A stretch of 64,000 nt of DNA, from positions 1 to 64,000 of the forward strand of contig JADDQE010000028.1 in assembly GCA_016781525.1 (NCBI GenBank), written 5' to 3'. The DNA is from a bacterium (GTDB taxonomy: Bacteria > Chloroflexota > Chloroflexia > Chloroflexales > Kallotenuaceae). Positions 9,266 to 21,259 of the stretch are shown piece by piece (position 1 is the first letter of the stretch; the number at the start of each line of letters is the position of its first letter). The position numbers and the translations under genes are program-made. The notes under the pieces are model-generated. The model ran no database searches. It was not told where the DNA came from and saw only the letters and a list, made by a program, of their open reading frames with translations.

Positions 9266-10996
9266 ATGAACATTCCGTTCGCGCCGCGCACGCGCCTGCG
9301 TGCCCTGCTGCTCGCAGCCTTCGCTGTCTTGCTTGCGCTTGCATCAATCATCACCGCCGCTGCCCGCCCACGAAACACGGTCGAGATCCAGATCTTGAAC
9401 GTCTCCGACTGGCACGGCCAGCTAGAGCCTCTCGATGTTGGCAACCCGGCGGTAAAAGTTGGTGGAGCCGCCGTCCTGTCCGCCTACTTCAACCAGCACC
9501 GGGCCGAGAACTCCAACACACTGACGCTGACTGCTGGCGATGCAGTAGGCGCAACACCGCCCATCTCCAGCTTCTTCCAGGACGAGCCGACAATACGCGC
9601 GATGCGCCTGATGGGCTTCGACGCCGACACGCTCGGCAACCACAACTTCGACGCTGGAACCGGTCGGCTACAGGACCAAATCAACCTGGCGGGTGATACC
9701 ACGGGGACCGTGCCCGGCAAGCCCTTCACCTACCTCTCGGCGAACCTCAAGAACGTCGAGGACAACCTGGTAGGCGTAGAGAAGATGAAGATCTTCAACG
9801 TCGGCGGCATCAAGGTCGCGGTGATCGGCCTGACCAACCCTGAGGCACCTACGCTGGTCTTTCCCGGCAGCTTCGGCACGATCGAGATTACCGATCCGGT
9901 AGCCGCGGCGAACCAGACCCGCCAGGTGGCACGCACGGCCGGCGCCCAAGTAGTCATCGGGCTGATTCACGCTGGAATCACCGGCAGAGATGCGAACAAC
10001 AAAGGCGTCGGCCCGCTGGTCGACTTCGCCAACGGCGTCACTGGCTTCGATCTTATTCTTGGCGACCACACCGACTACCAATTCAGCGACACCATCAACG
10101 GCGCCCTTGTCACGGAGAACCGCAGCAAAGGCTTGACCTACAGCCTCGTAAAGCTGTCCGTCGATCCCAAAGGTGGGGTGACAAGCAAGACGGTTGAGTT
10201 CGAGACTCCGCTTGCCAGCGCTGTAACACCTGACCCCGACGTCACTAAGCTGGTCAATGACTACCGCGCACAGCTCCAACCGATCCTTGGCACCGTGATC
10301 GGCAATGCGGAACGCCCCATCCTCCGCTCCGACGCCTGCGGGAACAGCGCCGGCCGGACCTGCGAGTCGCTGGTCGGCAACGTGACCACTGACGCGATAC
10401 GGCTGCGGTACGGCACCGATTTCGCCATCACCAACGCGGGCGGACTGCGTGACCGACTGACCTGCCCTGACGCGGGCGGAGGCGGCGGCTTCTGCCCGGC
10501 GGCCCCACCGAGCAACCAGATTACGCGTGGCCAGGTACTGTCGGTGCTTCCGTTCGGCAACATCGTCGTCACCCTGTCGGTGAATGGAGCCGAGCTCAAG
10601 TCCTTCCTCGAGAACGGCGTTTCAGTGATGCCGGGCGCAAACGGCAAATTCCCCCAGGTCTCGGGTCTTTGCTTCACCTATGACATAGCGGCGCCGGTTG
10701 GGATCCGAGTCACCAGTGCAGTACGCCAGGCAGCAGATGGTAGCTGTACCGGCGACACAGTGGACCTGACCGCCGCCTCCACCTATAACCTCGCTACCAA
10801 CGACTTCATGGCGACCGGCGGCGACGGTTACCCGAACGTCTACGGCCGCTCGACGAGTCGCGAGATCATGGACCAGGTTCTGGCCGATCACGTGGCCGGC
10901 AACTCGCCGCTGAACCCGTCGATTCAGGGCCGGATCGTCTGCACCGACAGCAACAGTACCGATGCGCCGAATTGCCCGGCAATCACAGCGCCATAA
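9266..10996 (+). CDS. Exported 5'-nucleotidase / bifunctional metallophosphatase
   Basis: UshA/YfkN-type calcineurin-like phosphoesterase, 576 residues. A signal peptide spans residues 1-33. Metal-binding motifs are NVSDWHGQLEP (about 45-55), AGDAVG, LGNHNFDAG and LIHAGITG. The C-terminal 5'-nucleotidase domain has TNAGGLRDRL, GQVLSVLPFGN and the substrate stacking region TGGDGYPN. It releases phosphate and nucleoside from nucleotides outside the cell. AAGGAA precedes the ATG. With the nuclease gene downstream it would form an extracellular nucleic-acid to phosphate pathway. It lacks an obvious anchor. Confidence 0.9.
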   Translation: MNIPFAPRTRLRALLLAAFAVLLALASIITAAARPRNTVEIQILNVSDWHGQLEPLDVGNPAVKVGGAAVLSAYFNQHRAENSNTLTLTAGDAVGATPPISSFFQDEPTIRAMRLMGFDADTLGNHNFDAGTGRLQDQINLAGDTTGTVPGKPFTYLSANLKNVEDNLVGVEKMKIFNVGGIKVAVIGLTNPEAPTLVFPGSFGTIEITDPVAAANQTRQVARTAGAQVVIGLIHAGITGRDANNKGVGPLVDFANGVTGFDLILGDHTDYQFSDTINGALVTENRSKGLTYSLVKLSVDPKGGVTSKTVEFETPLASAVTPDPDVTKLVNDYRAQLQPILGTVIGNAERPILRSDACGNSAGRTCESLVGNVTTDAIRLRYGTDFAITNAGGLRDRLTCPDAGGGGGFCPAAPPSNQITRGQVLSVLPFGNIVVTLSVNGAELKSFLENGVSVMPGANGKFPQVSGLCFTYDIAAPVGIRVTSAVRQAADGSCTGDTVDLTAASTYNLATNDFMATGGDGYPNVYGRSTSREIMDQVLADHVAGNSPLNPSIQGRIVCTDSNSTDAPNCPAITAP

Positions 10997-11014
10997 GCTC
11001 AAGAAGCTGACACG

Positions 11015-11052
11015 GTGAGGAAGCAGCGTCTGCTTCCTCACTTTCCTTATTT
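11015..11052 (+). terminator. Terminator after the 5'-nucleotidase gene
   Basis: Perfect 12-bp stem (11015-11026 with 11030-11041), 3-nt loop, followed by CTTTCCTTATTT. Confidence 0.85.
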
Positions 11053-11167
11053 GATCCGGCGATGTAGTCAGGCCCTAACCCGTCGCTCGCGCCACGCCTC
11101 TCCCTTCACACAGGGACAGCGGCAGGGATGAGGGCCCACTACGCGGCGAGCTAACCGAGAGCAGAAC

Positions 11168-11701
11168 GTGATCCGATCCAGACGACTAGCACAAGTAATA
11201 CTTACCACCGTATTCCTCCTCGCCCTAGCCGGAGCCGTTCCCTTTGCGGCTTTGGCTCATGAGGGTGGGCCGCAGATCATGATTGACGTTGGCCAGATAG
11301 CTCCCGGCGAAAGCCTGGAGGTGCGCGGGGGCAACATCGGCACCGACCTCGTCGTTCGAGTCGAGCTCGCGGCAAATGGCAGAGTTATCCCACTGGGAGA
11401 AGCTGTATGCGATGGGCACGGCGATTTCGCCCAGACCTTTGTGCTGCCGGCGGACCTTGCGAGTGGCGTCTATACCTTACAGGTCGTTGACCCGAGTAGT
11501 CCCGGACCCGAAGTGGTGATGGCCAGCACTCAGCTCAGCGTTCGAACCACCGGCTGGACGCGATTGATCGGGATCGGTGCGTTGATCGCGTTCAGCGTGG
11601 TTGCGCTGATCACCGCGGGCTTTGTCCTGCTGAAGCGCCGGCGTCACGAGGACCGCGTACCGAAGCCACGGAATGCACCGGCGCGACGGGAGGCCCGTTA
11701 G
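11168..11701 (+). CDS. Membrane-anchored surface protein with an Ig-like domain
   Basis: 177 residues from a GTG start. Signal peptide (LAQVILTTVFLLALAGAVPFAALA), a single beta-sandwich-like domain (VGQIAPGESLEVRGGNIGTD... to ...TLQVVDPSSPG), then one transmembrane helix (LIGIGALIAFSVVALITAGFVLL) and a short basic cytoplasmic tail. No enzyme motif is present. It sits between the secreted 5'-nucleotidase and the secreted nuclease, so it may help hold or support that activity at the cell surface (inference from position). Confidence 0.7.
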   Translation: MIRSRRLAQVILTTVFLLALAGAVPFAALAHEGGPQIMIDVGQIAPGESLEVRGGNIGTDLVVRVELAANGRVIPLGEAVCDGHGDFAQTFVLPADLASGVYTLQVVDPSSPGPEVVMASTQLSVRTTGWTRLIGIGALIAFSVVALITAGFVLLKRRRHEDRVPKPRNAPARREAR

Positions 11702-11860
11702 CCGCAGAGGCCGCCGCATTACTCGTTCTTGTAAGTCGATCTTAACCAGATTTAGAACCCAACCTGTACCAGTTTTCGGTACCGCTCGCAAATTATCCTG
11801 CCGTCCGACATCGTGAGACGCTCCAGTGTGCCTTGCGCCACAACAAGGAAAACGAAGCAT

Positions 11861-15967
<4,107 letters not shown>

Positions 15968-15984
15968 CAAACGCAATCAAGATC

Positions 15985-16024
15985 GCACCAACGGGAGGAG
16001 AGTGTCCTCCCGTTGGTGCTTTAA
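15985..16024 (+). terminator. Terminator after the nuclease gene
   Basis: Perfect 15-bp stem (15985-15999 with 16005-16019), 5-nt loop, then TTTAA. Confidence 0.85.
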
Positions 16025-16062
16025 CAGGTTGCGGCGCTCAGAAGAGTAGTGATGTAGCCGCA

Positions 16063-16071
16063 TGGTATAAT
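16063..16071 (+). promoter_or_regulatory. Extended -10 promoter of dusB
   Basis: TGGTATAAT with a perfect TATAAT at 16066-16071. RNA would begin near 16078, only about 13 nt before a terminator hairpin. Confidence 0.6.
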
Positions 16072-16090
16072 AGGACCAACTATTTATGTT

Positions 16091-16117
16091 GCGTGGAGCA
16101 GACCTCCACGCTTTTGT
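16091..16117 (+). terminator. Leader terminator (attenuator candidate) before dusB
   Basis: Perfect 8-bp stem GCGTGGAG/CTCCACGC (16091-16098 with 16104-16111), 5-nt loop, followed immediately by TTTTGTT. It lies between the dusB promoter and the ATG at 16126, so transcription must read through it to make DusB. Confidence 0.6.
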
Positions 16118-16125
16118 TATCAGCT

Positions 16126-17193
16126 ATGACTGACCATTTCCAAAACTTGCCCGACAGCTATCAGATCCGCCATATCACGATCCGACCGAATATCGTGCTG
16201 GCACCGATGGCGGGTGTTACCGACTCCGTGTTTCGCCGGTTGCTGCTGTCCCTTGGTGGGCTGGGCCTCGTGACCACCGAGATGACCAACGCCGCCAGCG
16301 TGACGCCCAAGGCGATGCAGCGACACCGGCTGCTCGACTACTTGCCAGAGGAGCGGCCGATCGCGATGCAGCTTTCTGGGAGCGAGCCAGAGCTGGTCGC
16401 AGCCGCAGCACGACAGGTCGAAGCCCTCGGCGCCGATATCATCGATTTCAACTGTGGGTGCCCGTCGCCTAAGGTGACCGGCGGTGGGCATGGCTCGGCA
16501 TTGCTGAAGGATTTACCCAAGCTCAGCCGAATGCTCACGGCAATTACCCAAGCTGTGAGCGTGCCGGTTACGCTCAAGTTTCGGGCCGGCTGGGATGAGG
16601 ACTCCTTGAACTATCGTGAGACAGCGAGGGTCGCCGAGGAGGCCGGCATCAGCGCCATCGCGCTGCATCCTCGGACCAAGGTGCAAGGCTATGCGGGGTC
16701 GGCCGACTGGGAGCGCATCGCCCAGGCGAAGGCAGCCGTGAGCATTCCTGTGATTGGCTCGGGCGACGTCAAGAGCGCCGAGGATGCCCTTCAGCGGCTC
16801 GTCGAGACGGGCGTCGACGGCATCATGATTGGCCGCGGGGCAATGGCCAATCCTTGGATTTTCCGACAGATCAAGCAGCTGCGCGCCGGCGAGCCGGTGT
16901 TCCAGCCACAGCCTGCCGATAAGCGCTGGCTCCTGCTGCGCTACCTCGACATGCTCCTCGAAACGATGCCCGAGCATCACACAATGGGCAAGCTCAAGCA
17001 GCTGATCGGCCAGTTTTATGTCGGTCTCCCCGGCTCGGCAGCCCTCCGCCGCGACGTCCAGCATGCGAAGTCGACAGCTGAGCAGCGCCAGATCATCGAG
17101 GCCTACTTCGAGCCATATCTCGCGGGACGCATGGTGACGCCTCCAATCGTAGAAGCCCCTGAAGAGCTGGAAGGCGCCTTGGTCGAGTCTTAG
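16126..17193 (+). CDS. dusB: tRNA-dihydrouridine synthase
   Basis: Flavoenzyme reducing uridines in the tRNA D-loop, about 355 residues. ATG 16126 is preferred because the alternative GTG at 16093 sits inside the leader terminator hairpin. TIM-barrel motifs include the N-terminal VLAPMAGVTDSVFR, the catalytic cysteine in FNCGCPSPKVTGGGHGSALL, LHPRTKVQGYAG, VIGSGDVKS and IMIGRGAMANPW, and the helical tRNA-binding C-terminus contains KLKQLIGQFYVGLPGSAALR. No good Shine-Dalgarno is visible. It stands alone between two terminators. Confidence 0.92.
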   Translation: MTDHFQNLPDSYQIRHITIRPNIVLAPMAGVTDSVFRRLLLSLGGLGLVTTEMTNAASVTPKAMQRHRLLDYLPEERPIAMQLSGSEPELVAAAARQVEALGADIIDFNCGCPSPKVTGGGHGSALLKDLPKLSRMLTAITQAVSVPVTLKFRAGWDEDSLNYRETARVAEEAGISAIALHPRTKVQGYAGSADWERIAQAKAAVSIPVIGSGDVKSAEDALQRLVETGVDGIMIGRGAMANPWIFRQIKQLRAGEPVFQPQPADKRWLLLRYLDMLLETMPEHHTMGKLKQLIGQFYVGLPGSAALRRDVQHAKSTAEQRQIIEAYFEPYLAGRMVTPPIVEAPEELEGALVES

Positions 17194-17209
17194 AGTGTGG
17201 TGCCGCATT

Positions 17210-17251
17210 CGCCGCCGCCTGTTCCACAGTGGGACAGGTGGCGATTTTTTT
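17210..17251 (+). terminator. Terminator after dusB
   Basis: GC-rich stem containing CCTGTTCC/GGGACAGG and flanking CGCC/GGCG (with G-T pairs), followed by ATTTTTTT. Confidence 0.85.
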
Positions 17252-17280
17252 GCCTAAGCTCAAGGCTCCCCGCCATTCGT

Positions 17281-17309
17281 TTGAAACGGAGGCAAACTTC
17301 GAGTATCAT
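17281..17309 (+). promoter_or_regulatory. Promoter of the dcd-murJ operon
   Basis: TTGAAA (17281-17286), 17-nt spacer, TATCAT (17304-17309). RNA would start about 27 nt before the dcd ATG; GAGGAG is the ribosome site. Confidence 0.6.
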
Positions 17310-17343
17310 CGCCACGTTTCACTGACTCTTCGAGGAGTTAGCC

Positions 17344-19032
17344 ATGGCTATAAAATCGGACCGTTGGATTAAACAGATGGCGCTCGAGCACGCCATGATC
17401 GAGCCGTTCGCAGATCGACAGGTGCGTACTGGTGTGATCTCGTATGGCGTCTCGTCGTATGGCTATGATATTCGGGTCGCCGACGAGTTCAAAATCTTCA
17501 CGAGCGCGACGGGCGAGCTCACCGTTGTTGATCCAAAACATTTCGATCCAAAATCCTTTGCTGATTTTCGTGGTGACGTCTGCATTATTCCGCCAAACTC
17601 GTTCGCGCTGGCAAAAACCGTCGAGTATTTTCGTATCCCACGCGATGTTTTGACGGTCTGTGTTGGAAAATCTACGTACGCACGTTGCTTTCGCGCTGAC
17701 ACACGCGTTGCACTCGTTGACGGTAGCGCGCCGACCTTGGAAGAGATGGCGCGTCGGCACGAAGACGGAGAGCTTTTTTGGGGCTATAGCATTGGTCCGA
17801 ACGGCCGAATGCTCGTGACTTTGCTTGATGCGCCGCGCTACATCGGAAGAGATGCACTGATTGAAGTGGTGCTGGACAATCACGAGTCTATCTATTGCAC
17901 CCCAGATCACGACTTTATGTTGCGTGATGGACGAATGGTTCCTGCGGATACATTACGTCCCGGTGATTCGCTCATGCCGCTCTATCGGCAGGTTGCCAGG
18001 GGCTATGAGATGGTGTATCAGCCGTTGAATGGCCACCTGTATCCAACTCACCGCATGGCGGATGAGTGGAACCTACGTCACCAGATGTACGTAGACGAGC
18101 CGGGAACGCATCGCCACCATATCGACCACGACCGACGCAATAATATGCCCTGGAATCTCACGCGGATGAACGCAAGCGAACATATTCGCTACCATAACCA
18201 AGAGAATTACGGCGACGATTTTGATCCGAACGAGCATAGCTTAGCGATTCGGGATGCCTTTGAGCGGTTGGGTCAGGATCCGCGCTGGAAGGAAGAATTC
18301 CGACGAAGCCAACAGCAACGTGCGCTCAGCTTCTGGCACGACCCGCAATATGCCGCCGCTCGCGAGCGGTTGCTGGAACAACGGCAACACTGGTCGGCAG
18401 AATGGCACGCGGCGCATAGTACAGCTTTGAAGCAGTATTACAGCGATCCGGCTCATCGAGCACGCAAGAGTGAGATATCAAAGCGCGTGTGGTCGCGCGC
18501 AAGCAATACACGCCGCGAGCAGCAGCGCGAGGTGGCACGCAACATTAACCTCCGCCAGGAGATTACAGGGGAGGCCGTCCGGCGCGCCCTTGATCAGACC
18601 GGTTCAATCCGCGGCGCTGCACGGTTGCTGGACTGCGATCGCTCTGTGTTTCGGCGATTTCCGGACGTCGTGCATGCCTTTAAAGGAACGAGAGCACGTC
18701 GCAACCATAAGGTGATGGCGATTCGGGAATTAGCGGGTGATCATGATGTCTTCTGCTTAACCGTGCCGGAGGCCGGCAACTTCGCGCTCGACAGCGGTGT
18801 GTTCGTTAGCAATTGTGGAATTATAGTGAATGTAACACCTTTCGAGCCCGAGTGGGAAGGATTTGTGACGCTCGAGATCAGCAATACCACTCCGCTTCCC
18901 GCGAAAATCTACGCAAACGAAGGTATCGCGCAGGTCCTCTTCTTTCAATCGGACGAGCCGTGCGAGACAAGCTACCGGGACAAAGCTGGCAAATATCAAA
19001 ACCAGCAAGGCCTCCAGCTTCCTAAAATGTAA
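17344..19032 (+). CDS. dcd: dCTP deaminase precursor containing an intein
   Basis: 562-residue precursor. The spliced protein would be 186 residues, the normal Dcd length: residues 1-114 plus 491-562. Dcd converts dCTP to dUTP for dTMP synthesis. Extein motifs are [19 protein letters not shown] (S110 and R114 correspond to the catalytic Ser/Arg) and GFVTLEISN with the catalytic glutamate. The intein (residues 115-490) interrupts the protein directly after GKSTYAR, and the downstream extein resumes with [16 protein letters not shown] precedes the ATG. The gene stops in a TAATG overlap with the heptose kinase gene, so it leads an operon. Confidence 0.93.
   Translation: MAIKSDRWIKQMALEHAMIEPFADRQVRTGVISYGVSSYGYDIRVADEFKIFTSATGELTVVDPKHFDPKSFADFRGDVCIIPPNSFALAKTVEYFRIPRDVLTVCVGKSTYARCFRADTRVALVDGSAPTLEEMARRHEDGELFWGYSIGPNGRMLVTLLDAPRYIGRDALIEVVLDNHESIYCTPDHDFMLRDGRMVPADTLRPGDSLMPLYRQVARGYEMVYQPLNGHLYPTHRMADEWNLRHQMYVDEPGTHRHHIDHDRRNNMPWNLTRMNASEHIRYHNQENYGDDFDPNEHSLAIRDAFERLGQDPRWKEEFRRSQQQRALSFWHDPQYAAARERLLEQRQHWSAEWHAAHSTALKQYYSDPAHRARKSEISKRVWSRASNTRREQQREVARNINLRQEITGEAVRRALDQTGSIRGAARLLDCDRSVFRRFPDVVHAFKGTRARRNHKVMAIRELAGDHDVFCLTVPEAGNFALDSGVFVSNCGIIVNVTPFEPEWEGFVTLEISNTTPLPAKIYANEGIAQVLFFQSDEPCETSYRDKAGKYQNQQGLQLPKM
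17686..18813 (+). mobile_element. Dcd intein with HNH homing endonuclease
   Basis: 376-residue intein in frame within dcd. It begins with Cys115 in [13 protein letters not shown] (block A), has the block B motif [12 protein letters not shown] (TxxH at 186-189), and ends with block [25 protein letters not shown]-like sequence (467-490), followed by the +1 extein Cys491. Between these lie an HNH endonuclease core ([17 protein letters not shown], about 256-285), repeated W/Y-x-DP motifs like those of endonuclease DNA-binding modules (about 325-385) and a helix-turn-helix-like stretch ([17 protein letters not shown], about 420-436). The residue before the terminal Asn is Ser rather than the usual His. 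Confidence 0.92.
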
Positions 19033-20042
19033 TGATCAAGCTTTCAGGAATGCATTCCGCAGAAGCTGTACTCGACTCGCTCGCTCGACAACGTGTACTC
19101 GTCGTGGGCGACGTGTTTCTCGACGAGTACATCTTTGGCCATGCGACACGGCTTTCACGTGAGGCGCCGATCCCGGTGCTCGAGTTCGACCGTCGAACCT
19201 ATATTCCAGGTGGAGCGGCTAACCCGGCCAACAACATCGCGGCGCTGGGAGCCAAGGCCCTGCTCTGCTCAGTGGTTGGGGCCGACGCGGAAGGCAAGCA
19301 GTTGCTTGAACTGTTAGGCACAGCCGGCGTCGAGCCGAGCGCAGTTCTCGCCGACCTAGGCCGTCCCACAACGGTTAAGACCCGCATCATCTCAGAAAGC
19401 TCGCTGCGCTTCTCGCAGCAGCTAGCCCGCATCGACCGGATCGACCGCCAGCCGATCGGAGCCGACAGCACGGCGGCACTGGTCGAACGTATCGCGGCCT
19501 GCGTCCCTCTGGTGGATGCCGTGCTCTGCTCGGATTACCTCAGCGGACTACTAACACCACCATTCGTGAGTCGGATTAGCGAACTGTGCGCCCGGCACGG
19601 TGTACTGCTGACAGTAGATGCCCAAGGCGAGCTTACCAAGTATCGGGGCGCAGGACTGCTGCGCTGCAACAATGACGAAGCCGCGGCTTATCTGGGCCGG
19701 ACGATCACCACCGAAGATGAGTATCAGCGGGCATTGTGCGACCTGCTTGAGATGCTCGAGCCAGAGCTGATGATTGTTACCCGTGGCCGTGATGGGCTGT
19801 CGATGCAAGGACGCAACCAGCCCTATTCGCACCTTCCGGCGCATCGCGTCGAGGCGGCTGATACCACGGGCGCGGGCGATACATTTATCGCTGTTATGAC
19901 CTTGGCCTTGGCCGCGAAACTTGACCCGGAGACAGCGGCGTACCTAGCAAACTACGCCGCCGGATTGGTGGTACGACGACTCGGCAATGCCGTTGTGACG
20001 CCCGCAGAGCTTGCCGGAGGTATCCGCGATGGATGTGGATGA
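19032..20042 (+). CDS. rfaE1: D-glycero-beta-D-manno-heptose-7-phosphate kinase (HldE N-terminal type)
   Basis: PfkB/ribokinase-family sugar kinase, 336 residues. Conserved parts are VVGDVFLDEYIFGHATRLSREAP, IPGGAANPANNIAALGA, the nucleotide-binding region VTRGRDGLSM, and the catalytic-base/anion-hole motif DTTGAGDTF. The close match to HldE domain 1 (including SREAPIPVLE) points to phosphorylation of heptose 7-phosphate in ADP-heptose synthesis. The ATG overlaps the dcd stop codon, and the gene overlaps the start of the adenylyltransferase gene that performs the next-but-one step. Confidence 0.85.
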   Translation: MIKLSGMHSAEAVLDSLARQRVLVVGDVFLDEYIFGHATRLSREAPIPVLEFDRRTYIPGGAANPANNIAALGAKALLCSVVGADAEGKQLLELLGTAGVEPSAVLADLGRPTTVKTRIISESSLRFSQQLARIDRIDRQPIGADSTAALVERIAACVPLVDAVLCSDYLSGLLTPPFVSRISELCARHGVLLTVDAQGELTKYRGAGLLRCNNDEAAAYLGRTITTEDEYQRALCDLLEMLEPELMIVTRGRDGLSMQGRNQPYSHLPAHRVEAADTTGAGDTFIAVMTLALAAKLDPETAAYLANYAAGLVVRRLGNAVVTPAELAGGIRDGCG

Positions 20043-20553
20043 GCAAGGGCTCGCGCTTGGGCCGATAGCACTTGACGTGCTCGGGCAGCTGCGCGAGCAA
20101 TGGCGTGCGGATGGCCGCAGGGTTGTCTTTACCAACGGGATCTTCGACCTACTCCACCTGGGACATCTTCAATATCTCCAAGCGGCGCGTACCTTGGGCG
20201 ACATCCTGATTGTAGGATTGAATAGCGATCGCTCCACTCGCGAGCTCAAAGGACCGCTTCGGCCGCTCGTCACGGAAGGGGAGCGTGCGACGATGCTGCT
20301 CGGACTACGGCCCGTCGATTATGTCACGCTCTTTGATGATCGCACCGCAGAGCGTTTGGTGGGAGCACTCCAGCCGGATGTGTATGTCAAGGGCGGGGAT
20401 TATTCAATTGGGACCACCGTCGGGGGCGGGAAAGATCTGCCGGAGGCGCGTATCATCCATGGCTACGGTGGGCACGTTGAGTTGATCGCGTATTTGCCTG
20501 GCCACTCGACAACTGAGTTAATCCAACGGATTGTGGAGCGTTATGGTGGCTAA
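20029..20553 (+). CDS. rfaE2: D-glycero-beta-D-manno-heptose 1-phosphate adenylyltransferase
   Basis: Nucleotidyltransferase of the cytidylyltransferase-like superfamily, 174 residues, matching HldE domain 2. Motifs are VVFTNGIFDLLHLGHLQYL (HxGH), GLNSDRSTRELKGPLRP, and DVYVKGGDYSI. The ATG at 20029 is supported by GGAGG 8 nt upstream; it overlaps the end of the kinase gene by 14 nt. The two activities that are fused in E. coli HldE are separate genes here. Heptose isomerase and phosphatase genes (gmhA, gmhB) are not in this window. Confidence 0.87.
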   Translation: MDVDEQGLALGPIALDVLGQLREQWRADGRRVVFTNGIFDLLHLGHLQYLQAARTLGDILIVGLNSDRSTRELKGPLRPLVTEGERATMLLGLRPVDYVTLFDDRTAERLVGALQPDVYVKGGDYSIGTTVGGGKDLPEARIIHGYGGHVELIAYLPGHSTTELIQRIVERYGG

Positions 20554-21259
20554 GCGTTTGTTGGCGGTGTGGGCACATCCCGATGACGAGGCATTTGGCC
20601 CGGTCGGATCAATGCGGCTAGCGCATGACCAAGGCTGGGAGACCGCGATCCTGACCGCGACGCGTGGCGAGGCAGGTCAAGGCCACCTGGTCCACCTCAA
20701 GGCTGGGCAAACACTAGGGGACGTACGCGAGGCCGAGGTGCGAGCGGCGGGTCAGGTACTTGGCGTCAAGCAGGTGTACGTTTGGCGCTACAGCGATGGT
20801 GGGCTACAGAAGGTCCCGCCCGAGGAGCTTGCAGAGCGTGTTCTGGACGTTCTACGCCAATGGCAGCCGGCAGTCGTGTTGACGTTTGGGCCGGATGGGA
20901 TCACTGCCCATCCCGATCATGTTGCGGTTCACGTGGCGACGCAGCGTGCGTTTATGAAGCTACGCGACGAGCCTGGAGCGGACCGCCCAGAGCGCTTATA
21001 CTATGCAACGGTACGACCAGGGCGGCAGATCGAGCATCCGATGGGCGAAGCTCCCCCTCCGCTGCCGCCCACAACTGTTGTCGACGTACAGCAGTACGAG
21101 ACCGTCAAGCGGCAGGCACTTGCCTGTCACGCGTCGCAGCAGGCGGAATGGGAGCCGCTGCTGGCGGACACCGACTGGTTGACAACCGATCGCTTCTTCC
21201 GCGCCTTTCCTCCATTCGGACCGGACGAACCCTTAGAGACAACAATCCTCCATGAGTGA
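20543..21259 (+). CDS. PIG-L/LmbE family deacetylase
   Basis: Zinc-dependent N-acetylglucosamine deacetylase family, 238 residues from ATG 20543 (overlapping the previous stop). Zinc ligands are in AHPDDEAFGPVG near the start and in HPDHVAVH in the second half. Members act on sugars in mycothiol/bacillithiol synthesis, natural products or envelope glycans; the substrate here is unknown. Its place between ADP-heptose genes and the lipid II flippase favours an envelope glycan substrate, but the family also makes thiol cofactors. Confidence 0.82.
   Translation: MVAKRLLAVWAHPDDEAFGPVGSMRLAHDQGWETAILTATRGEAGQGHLVHLKAGQTLGDVREAEVRAAGQVLGVKQVYVWRYSDGGLQKVPPEELAERVLDVLRQWQPAVVLTFGPDGITAHPDHVAVHVATQRAFMKLRDEPGADRPERLYYATVRPGRQIEHPMGEAPPPLPPTTVVDVQQYETVKRQALACHASQQAEWEPLLADTDWLTTDRFFRAFPPFGPDEPLETTILHE

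Noticed and set aside
9668-10279. 203-codon ORF opposite the 5'-nucleotidase
   Set aside because: Antisense shadow of a well-matched phosphoesterase gene.
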